From Micromonosporaceae bacterium (GTDB taxonomy: Bacteria > Actinomycetota > Actinomycetes > Mycobacteriales > Micromonosporaceae), in assembly GCA_019689695.1 (NCBI GenBank), contig JADGHA010000155.1:1-8867 (forward strand): a stretch of DNA of 8,867 bases, given 5' to 3'. How positions within the stretch are numbered: the first letter of the stretch is position 1; every line of letters starts with the position of its first letter. The translations under genes and the position numbers were made by a program. Below the pieces are notes generated by a model, which searched no databases, was not told the origin of the DNA, and worked only from the letters and a program-made list of their open reading frames with translations. This document shows positions 4,293-8,867 of this stretch, in pieces.

Positions 4293-6635
4293 ATGACGAC
4301 AGTGGAGAAGACCACGCGGGTCCAGATGCGGGTCCGCAAGCGCAGCGGCGCCACCGAGCCAGTCGACGTCAACAAGATCGTCCGGGCGGTCGAGCGGTGT
4401 GCCGGCGGCCTGGACGACATCGACCCGCTGCGGGTGGCGACGAAGACGATCAGCGGCCTCTATGACGGCGCGACCACCGCCGAGCTGGACCGGCTGTCGA
4501 TCCAGACCGCCGCGGACATGATCGGCGAGGAGCCGCAGTACTCCCGGCTGGCCGCCCGGCTGCTCTCCCGATACATCGACAAGGAGGTACGCGGGCACGG
4601 GATCGCCTCGTTCAGCCAGTCCATCCGGCTCGGCCACGCCGAGGGCCTGATCGGCGACCCGACGGCCGAGTTCGTCGCGGCCTACGCCCGCAAGCTCGAC
4701 GATGCCGTGGACCCGGCCGGTGACCAGCGGTTCGAGTACTTCGGCCTGCGCACCGTCTACGACCGGTACCTGCTGCGCCACCCGACCACCCGGCTGGTCA
4801 TCGAGACCCCGCAGTACTGGCTGCTGCGCGTCGCATGCGGGCTGTCCCGGACACCGGCCGAAGCCATCGGCTTCTACCGGCTGATGTCGTCCCTGGCTTA
4901 CCTGCCCAGCTCGCCGACGCTGTTCAACTCCGGGACCAGGCACACCCAGCTGTCGTCGTGCTTTGTAGTCGACTCACCGCGCGACGAGCTGGACTCGATC
5001 TACGAGCGGTACGCGCAGGTGGCGAAGCTGTCCAAGTACGCCGGCGGGATCGGCATCTCGTGGTCGCGGGTCCGCTCCCGGGGCGCCCTGATCCGGGGCA
5101 CCAACGGGCTGTCCAACGGCATCGTGCCGTGGCTGCGTACGCTCGACGCGAGCGTGGCGGCGGTGAACCAGGGCGGCCGGCGCAAGGGCGCGGCGTGTGT
5201 CTACCTGGAACCGTGGCATCCGGACATCGAGGAGTTCCTCGAGCTGCGCGACAACACCGGCGAGGACGCCCGGCGTACGCACAACCTGAACCTCGCCAAC
5301 TGGATCCCGGACGAGTTCATGCGCCGGGTCGAAGCTGACGAGATGTGGTCGCTGTTCGACCCGGCCGAGGTGCCCGAGCTGCCCGACCTGTACGGCGAGG
5401 AGTTCGACGCGGCCTACCGCCGGGCCGAGCGCGACGGCCGGTACGTGCGCCAGGTGAAGGCCCGCGACCTGTACGGGAAGATGATGCGCACGCTGGCCCA
5501 GACCGGCAACGGCTGGATGACCTTCAAGGATTCGTCGAACCGGCTGTGCAACCAGACCGCCGAGCCGGGCGCGGTGGTGCACTTGTCCAACCTGTGCACC
5601 GAGATCATCGAGGTCTGCTCCGACACCGAGACCGCGGTGTGCAACCTCGGCTCGGTCAACCTGGCCGCCCACCTCGCCGGGGACGACCTGGACTGGGAGC
5701 GCCTCCAGCAGACGGTGCGGACCGCGGTGATGTTCCTGGACCGGGTGATCGACGTCAACTACTACCCGAGCGAGCAGGCCGCCGCGTCGAACCCGCAGTG
5801 GCGGCCGGTCGGGCTGGGCGTGATGGGGCTGCAGGACGTGTTCTTCGCGCTGCGGCTGCCGTTCGATTCCGTGGCGGCCAAGGAACTGTCCACCCGGATC
5901 ACGGAAGAGGTCTACCTCACCGCGCTGGAGACCTCGGCGCAGCTCGCCGAGCAGTACGGGGCACATCCCGCCTTCCCGCGGACCCGGGCGGCGCGCGGCC
6001 AGCTCCAGCCGGACCTGTGGGGCGTCACACCGACCCAGACCGAACGCTGGACCGCGCTGCGGCAGCGGATCGCCCGGCACGGGTTGCGCAACTCGCTGCT
6101 GGTCGCGATCGCGCCCACCGCGACCATCGCCTCGATCGTCGGCTGCTACGAGTGCATCGAGCCGCAGGTGTCCAACTTGTTCAAACGGGAGACCCTCTCC
6201 GGTGAGTTCCTGCAGATAAACACCGCGCTGGTGCGGGAGCTGAAGAAGCGTGGACTGTGGACGGAGCAGATCCGGTCGGACATCAAGCGGGCCGACGGGT
6301 CGGTCCAGGGCATCGCCGCGCTCCCGGCCGACCTGCGGGAGCTGTTCCGCACCGCGTGGGAGCTGCCGCAGCGGGCGCTGATCGACCTCGCCGCCGCCCG
6401 CGCGCCCTATGTGGACCAGAGCCAGTCGTTGAACCTCTTCATGAGCGCGCCCACCATCGGCAAGCTCTCCTCGATGTACCTGTACGCCTGGAAGGCCGGC
6501 CTGAAGACGACGTACTACCTGCGCTCGCGGCCGGCGACCCGGATCCAGCAGGCCACCGTCGCCATCACGCCGGCGCGCGCGGAGGCCGCCGCCTGCTCCC
6601 TGGAGAACCCCGAGACCTGTGAGGCTTGCCAGTGA
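4293..6635 (+). CDS. nrdA: Class I ribonucleoside-diphosphate reductase, alpha subunit
   Basis: NrdA reduces ribonucleoside diphosphates to deoxy forms in the cytoplasm, using a radical relayed from NrdB. Numbering from ATG 4293 (780 residues), an ATP-cone lies at about 10-100 (VRKRSGATEPVDVNKIVRA). The active-site disulfide cysteines are C223 (SSCFVVD) and C450 (VCNLGS). NLCTE (433-437) supplies the catalytic Asn, thiyl-radical Cys435 and Glu437. APTATIA lies at 606-612, the radical-transfer pair Tyr741-Tyr742 is in LKTTYYLR, and C-terminal redox cysteines are C768, C776 and C779. The ATP-cone implies allosteric activity control by ATP/dATP. In-frame starts also exist at 4200, 4248 and 4281, but those would place the NrdR boxes inside the coding region, and the added N-terminus is unlike the family. 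The stop overlaps the nrdB start, so the two are one operon. All catalytic residues are present. Confidence 0.95.
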   Translation: MTTVEKTTRVQMRVRKRSGATEPVDVNKIVRAVERCAGGLDDIDPLRVATKTISGLYDGATTAELDRLSIQTAADMIGEEPQYSRLAARLLSRYIDKEVRGHGIASFSQSIRLGHAEGLIGDPTAEFVAAYARKLDDAVDPAGDQRFEYFGLRTVYDRYLLRHPTTRLVIETPQYWLLRVACGLSRTPAEAIGFYRLMSSLAYLPSSPTLFNSGTRHTQLSSCFVVDSPRDELDSIYERYAQVAKLSKYAGGIGISWSRVRSRGALIRGTNGLSNGIVPWLRTLDASVAAVNQGGRRKGAACVYLEPWHPDIEEFLELRDNTGEDARRTHNLNLANWIPDEFMRRVEADEMWSLFDPAEVPELPDLYGEEFDAAYRRAERDGRYVRQVKARDLYGKMMRTLAQTGNGWMTFKDSSNRLCNQTAEPGAVVHLSNLCTEIIEVCSDTETAVCNLGSVNLAAHLAGDDLDWERLQQTVRTAVMFLDRVIDVNYYPSEQAAASNPQWRPVGLGVMGLQDVFFALRLPFDSVAAKELSTRITEEVYLTALETSAQLAEQYGAHPAFPRTRAARGQLQPDLWGVTPTQTERWTALRQRIARHGLRNSLLVAIAPTATIASIVGCYECIEPQVSNLFKRETLSGEFLQINTALVRELKKRGLWTEQIRSDIKRADGSVQGIAALPADLRELFRTAWELPQRALIDLAAARAPYVDQSQSLNLFMSAPTIGKLSSMYLYAWKAGLKTTYYLRSRPATRIQQATVAITPARAEAAACSLENPETCEACQ

Positions 6636-7630
6636 TGTTGCTCGACCCCGGCCTGGACCTGACCCTGCGCCCGATGCGCTACCCGCACTTCTTCGACCGG
6701 TTCCGCGCGGCCATCCGCAACACCTGGACGGTGGAGGAGGTGGACCTGCACGCCGACCTGGCCGACCTGCGCCGGCTCACCCCGGCCGAGCGGCACCTGG
6801 TCAGCCGGCTCGTCGCGTTCTTCGCCACCGGAGACACGATCGTCGCCAACAACCTGGTGCTCAACCTGTACCAGCACATCAACTCGCCGGAGGGGCGGCT
6901 GTACCTGTCCCGGCAGCTGTTCGAGGAGGCGGTGCACGTCCAGTTCTACCTGAACCTGCTGGACACCTACGTGCCGGACGAAGCCGAGCGGTTCACCGCG
7001 TTCGCCGCCATCGAGAACATCCCGTCCATCAAGCGCAAGGCCGACTTCTGCTTCCGCTGGATCGACTCCATCTTCGAGCTGCGCCGGCTGGAGACCCGGC
7101 AGGACCGGCGTGCGTTCCTGCTCAACCTGATCTGCTTCGCCGCCTGTATCGAGGGCCTGTTCTTCTACGGCGCCTTCGCGTACGTGTACTTCCTCCGCTC
7201 CCGCGGCCTGCTGCACGGCCTCGCCTCGGGCACCAACTGGGTGTTCCGGGACGAGTCGATGCACATGGCGTTCGCGTTCGACGTGGTCGACACCGTACGC
7301 CGGGAGGAGCCGGAGCTGTTCGACGAGCGGATGGCCGAGCAGGTGGGCGACATGCTGGCCGAGGCGGTCGAGTGCGAGGTGCAGTTCGCCGAGGACCTGC
7401 TCGGCCAGGGCGTGCCCGGGTTGTCGCTGGCCGACATGCGGGAGTACCTGCAGCACGTGGCCGACCGGCGGCTGGCCCAGCTGGGCATCCCGCCCCGGTA
7501 CGGCTCGGCCAACCCGTTCCCGTTCATGGCGCTGCAGGACGTGCAGGAGCTGTCCAACTTCTTCGAGCGCCGGGTCTCCGCGTACCAGGTCGGCGTCGAA
7601 GGCACGGTGCGGTTTGATGACGAGTTCTGA
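6635..7630 (+). CDS. nrdB: Class I ribonucleoside-diphosphate reductase, beta (radical) subunit
   Basis: NrdB houses the dimetal centre and stable tyrosyl radical that starts catalysis in NrdA. Numbering from ATG 6635 (331 residues), the expected ligands are Asp67 (ATGDT), Glu98 and His101 (EAVH), Glu173 (CIEG), Glu207 and His210 (RDESMH). Tyr105, four residues after His101, is the radical tyrosine, so this is a tyrosyl-radical enzyme and not a Phe-substituted class Ic type. SAYQVG near the end keeps the Tyr317 equivalent of E. coli Tyr356 that links the radical path to NrdA, and the acidic FDDEF tail suits alpha-subunit docking. ATG 6635 overlaps the nrdA stop as TGATG. GTG 6632 is an alternative, 7 bases after GAGG (6621-6624), and TTG 6626 is too close to it. 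The class Ia versus Ib metal type cannot be settled here, but the ATP-cone NrdA and the absence of nrdI/nrdH favour Ia-like. Confidence 0.95.
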   Translation: MLLDPGLDLTLRPMRYPHFFDRFRAAIRNTWTVEEVDLHADLADLRRLTPAERHLVSRLVAFFATGDTIVANNLVLNLYQHINSPEGRLYLSRQLFEEAVHVQFYLNLLDTYVPDEAERFTAFAAIENIPSIKRKADFCFRWIDSIFELRRLETRQDRRAFLLNLICFAACIEGLFFYGAFAYVYFLRSRGLLHGLASGTNWVFRDESMHMAFAFDVVDTVRREEPELFDERMAEQVGDMLAEAVECEVQFAEDLLGQGVPGLSLADMREYLQHVADRRLAQLGIPPRYGSANPFPFMALQDVQELSNFFERRVSAYQVGVEGTVRFDDEF

Positions 7631-7654
7631 CCCCTCGGGGTTGCCGCGGGCGTC

Positions 7655-7660
7655 TACCCT
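7655..7660 (+). promoter_or_regulatory. Candidate -10 for the Bax-inhibitor-like gene
   Basis: TACCCT fits TAnnnT and lies 46 bases before the GTG start, in the 75-base gap after nrdB. No good -35 stands at the right distance. An alternative pair is TTGCCG (7641-7646) with TGCACT (7664-7669), 17 bases apart. The weak GACCCC/GGGG pairing just after the nrdB stop is not a convincing terminator, so read-through from nrdB is possible. Confidence 0.25.
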
Positions 7661-7691
7661 GGATGCACTCTTTCCGCGCATCGACGCTTCC

Positions 7692-7698
7692 AAGGAGG
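7692..7698 (+). promoter_or_regulatory. Strong Shine-Dalgarno that fixes the start of the Bax-inhibitor-like gene
   Basis: AAGGAGG is a near-perfect anti-16S match. It stands 7 bases before GTG 7706 but only 1 base before GTG 7700, so initiation at 7706 is strongly favoured. Confidence 0.85.
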
Positions 7699-7705
7699 CG
7701 TGACA

Positions 7706-8497
7706 GTGAGGACTTCCAACCCGGTGCTCAGCCGGCTCGGGGAGGCGGCGGCTGCCCAGCGTGCGGCCGGCTACTCGGCCGGCATGGCATACGGAGAGCC
7801 GTACCCGACCACCACCTGGACGCCGCCGACCGTACGGACGATGACCCTCGACGACGTCGTGGTCCGCAGCGTCGGGCTGCTCGGCCTGACCGGGCTCAGC
7901 GCCGCCGTCGCCTGGGCGATCGTGCCGGTAGGGTCCGAGCTCGGGTTCGCCTTCACCGCGGGCCTGATCGGCGTGGTCCTCGGCTTGGTGATCTCCTTCG
8001 CACGGATCACCAACCCGCTCCTCATCGGCGCCTACGCCGTGGTCGAGGGGGTGGCTGTCGGCCTGTTCAGCAAGTATCTGGAGAACTGGTACGACGGCAT
8101 CGTGCTGCAGGCGGCCGTGGCCACCTTCGGCATCTTCCTGATCATGACGGCGCTGTACAAGACGAGGGTCATCCGGGCCACGCCGCGGTTCACGCGAGGG
8201 GTGGTCGCCGCGATGGTCGGCCTCTTCTCGGTCATCATGATCAACCTGGTGCTGGCGCTGTTCGGGATCAACACCCACCTGCGCGACGGCAGCGGGCTGG
8301 CGATCGTGTTCAGCCTGGTGGCGATCGTGGTCGGCGCGCTCAGCCTCGTGCTGAACTTCGCCGCGATCGAGGAGGGGGTCCGCTACGGCCTGCCCGAGCG
8401 GTACGCGTGGACCTGCGCGTTCGGGCTGCTCGTCGGGCTGATCTGGGTCTACCTGGAGATCCTGCGGCTGCTGTCCTACCTCCAGGGCCGGGACTGA
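7706..8497 (+). CDS. Bax inhibitor-1/YccA-family integral membrane protein
   Basis: The product (263 residues from GTG 7706) begins MRTSNPVLSRL, has a soluble Gly/Tyr/Pro-containing N-terminal extension to about residue 50, then about seven transmembrane helices near 51-73, 79-99, 103-121, 131-150, 164-187, 197-220 and 234-258. This layout, with the AAIEEGVRYGLP loop before the last helix (219-230), matches the long actinobacterial branch of the Bax inhibitor-1/YccA (TMBIM) family. Characterised relatives are membrane ion or pH-sensitive calcium-leak proteins; the bacterial role is unknown. Acidic residues in the helices (Glu114, and Glu251 near the C-terminus) could matter but are not proof of function. 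The start is chosen by the AAGGAGG site. The small gene downstream is close or overlapping, suggesting one transcript. Family assignment is good, physiological role open. Confidence 0.88.
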   Translation: MRTSNPVLSRLGEAAAAQRAAGYSAGMAYGEPYPTTTWTPPTVRTMTLDDVVVRSVGLLGLTGLSAAVAWAIVPVGSELGFAFTAGLIGVVLGLVISFARITNPLLIGAYAVVEGVAVGLFSKYLENWYDGIVLQAAVATFGIFLIMTALYKTRVIRATPRFTRGVVAAMVGLFSVIMINLVLALFGINTHLRDGSGLAIVFSLVAIVVGALSLVLNFAAIEEGVRYGLPERYAWTCAFGLLVGLIWVYLEILRLLSYLQGRD

Positions 8498-8520
8498 CCA
8501 CCGACCCGCTCACCACCGCC

Positions 8521-8835
8521 GTGCGGCGGCTGGTGAACCAGGTTTCGCACTGGACCCCGGGGCGGTGGAGCCGCACCGTCCCGGGGGTTGGTGCCGGGGC
8601 CGGCGGGTCGGCTACCTGTGCCGACCTGGTGCACGGCCTGGTGCAGCGCCTCGCCGACTGGGCGGCCGACCAGGAGGGCCAGCCCCGCCGGCCGGTGCCC
8701 CGGCTGGACAGCGACCTGGCGCTGCCGGACCAGTTGCGCGTGGTGGCGAACGACCTGGTCGCGGCGGCGCCGCCGGAGGACGTGCGCGCCGCCGCGGTGG
8801 CCGCGGTGAACGAGGTCCGCCAGGCGCTCGGCTGA
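8521..8835 (+). CDS. Small uncharacterised soluble protein coupled to the Bax-inhibitor-like gene
   Basis: The frame ending at TGA 8833-8835 codes for a soluble, Ala/Val/Arg-rich, probably helical protein of about 104 residues from GTG 8521 (VRRLVNQVSHWTPGRW). It has DLVHGLVQRLADWAADQEG in the middle and LRVVANDLVAAAPPEDVRAAAVAAVNEVRQALG-type amphipathic helices at the end. I do not recognise a domain. The same frame stays open back through 8497-8520 as TTDPLTTA, which looks like a natural N-terminus. The codon before it is CTG at 8494, overlapping the upstream TGA as CTGA, so a CTG start giving 113 residues is possible. GTG 8521 is the first conventional start but has no Shine-Dalgarno. Coding is supported by a plausible amino-acid mix compared with the Arg/Pro-rich alternative frames. 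Function is unknown. Confidence 0.65.
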   Translation: MRRLVNQVSHWTPGRWSRTVPGVGAGAGGSATCADLVHGLVQRLADWAADQEGQPRRPVPRLDSDLALPDQLRVVANDLVAAAPPEDVRAAAVAAVNEVRQALG

Positions 8836-8849
8836 CCGCCGCCGGCGGT
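8835..8849 (+). terminator. Compact hairpin at the end of the last gene
   Basis: ACCGCC (8835-8840) and GGCGGT (8844-8849) form a perfect 6-bp stem with a 3-base GCC loop. It starts on the last base of the stop codon of the small gene. A second small CCCG/CGGG stem follows near 8855-8865. There is no T-run, and the window ends too soon to see whether another gene follows. Confidence 0.3.
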
Positions 8850-8867
8850 GGCCGCCCGCAGCGGGAC

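Noticed and set aside
4293..7630. Class II (adenosylcobalamin) reductase, suggested by the cobalamin-binding-type neighbour
   Set aside because: A separate radical beta subunit with all metal ligands and Tyr105 follows directly, and NrdA has the class I Tyr-Tyr relay and C-terminal cysteines.
7700..7702. GTG 7700 as start of the Bax-inhibitor-like gene
   Set aside because: Only one base separates it from the AAGGAGG site; GTG 7706 has the proper 7-base spacing.
6515..8278. 587-residue minus-strand open frame opposite nrdA/nrdB and the membrane protein gene
   Set aside because: It spans the reverse complement of three recognised genes, is rich in His, Gln, Arg and Gly, and shows no domain; it is a high-GC shadow of the third-position bias.
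1..8867. CRISPR array, insertion sequence or origin of replication
   Set aside because: No regularly spaced repeats, transposase-like frames, terminal inverted repeats or clusters of DnaA-box-like sites were seen on either strand.

Overview
The window is about 8.9 kb of very GC-rich DNA. Codons end mostly in G or C, GTG starts occur, the promoter hexamers are TAnnnT-like, genes overlap by a few bases, and in-frame TTA leucine codons appear to be absent. This fits a chromosomal segment of a high-GC actinomycete. The gene mix (type II NADH dehydrogenase, UAA-decoding tRNA-Leu, actinobacterial class I ribonucleotide reductase, long Bax-inhibitor-like membrane protein) suggests the Micromonosporaceae or a related family. 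That placement is an inference from style and gene content, not a database match. No phage, transposon, CRISPR or other mobile-element signature was seen.

Layout. Bases 1-85 are the 3' end of an unidentified plus-strand gene, whose stop overlaps the start of a small multi-pass membrane protein (82-633). After a 72-base gap with a GC hairpin comes a type II NADH dehydrogenase (706-2055), then a complete tRNA-Leu(UAA) gene (2123-2203), the equivalent of the bldA tRNA of streptomycetes. Two minus-strand genes follow: an FkbM-family methyltransferase (2302-3192) and a BtuF-like cobalamin-binding-type protein without a signal peptide (3317-4201). Divergent from the latter is the nrdA-nrdB operon for class I ribonucleotide reductase (4293-6635 and 6635-7630). 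Last come a Bax inhibitor-1/YccA-family membrane protein (7706-8497) and a small uncharacterised protein apparently coupled to it (about 8521-8835). No gene-free stretch exceeds 300 bases; the longest is the 124 bases at 3193-3316.

How it fits together. The most informative regulatory region is the 91-base gap between the BtuF-like gene and nrdA. It holds two 16-base sites resembling NrdR boxes, with starts 31 bases apart (three helical turns), the arrangement expected for the NrdR repressor of ribonucleotide reductase genes. Each box overlaps a possible outward-facing -10 element, so NrdR may control both the B12-independent reductase and the divergent corrinoid-binding protein. The nrdA transcript has no Shine-Dalgarno sequence and is likely leaderless. 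The other notable features are the bldA-type tRNA and short direct repeats that duplicate the stop-codon region of both minus-strand genes.
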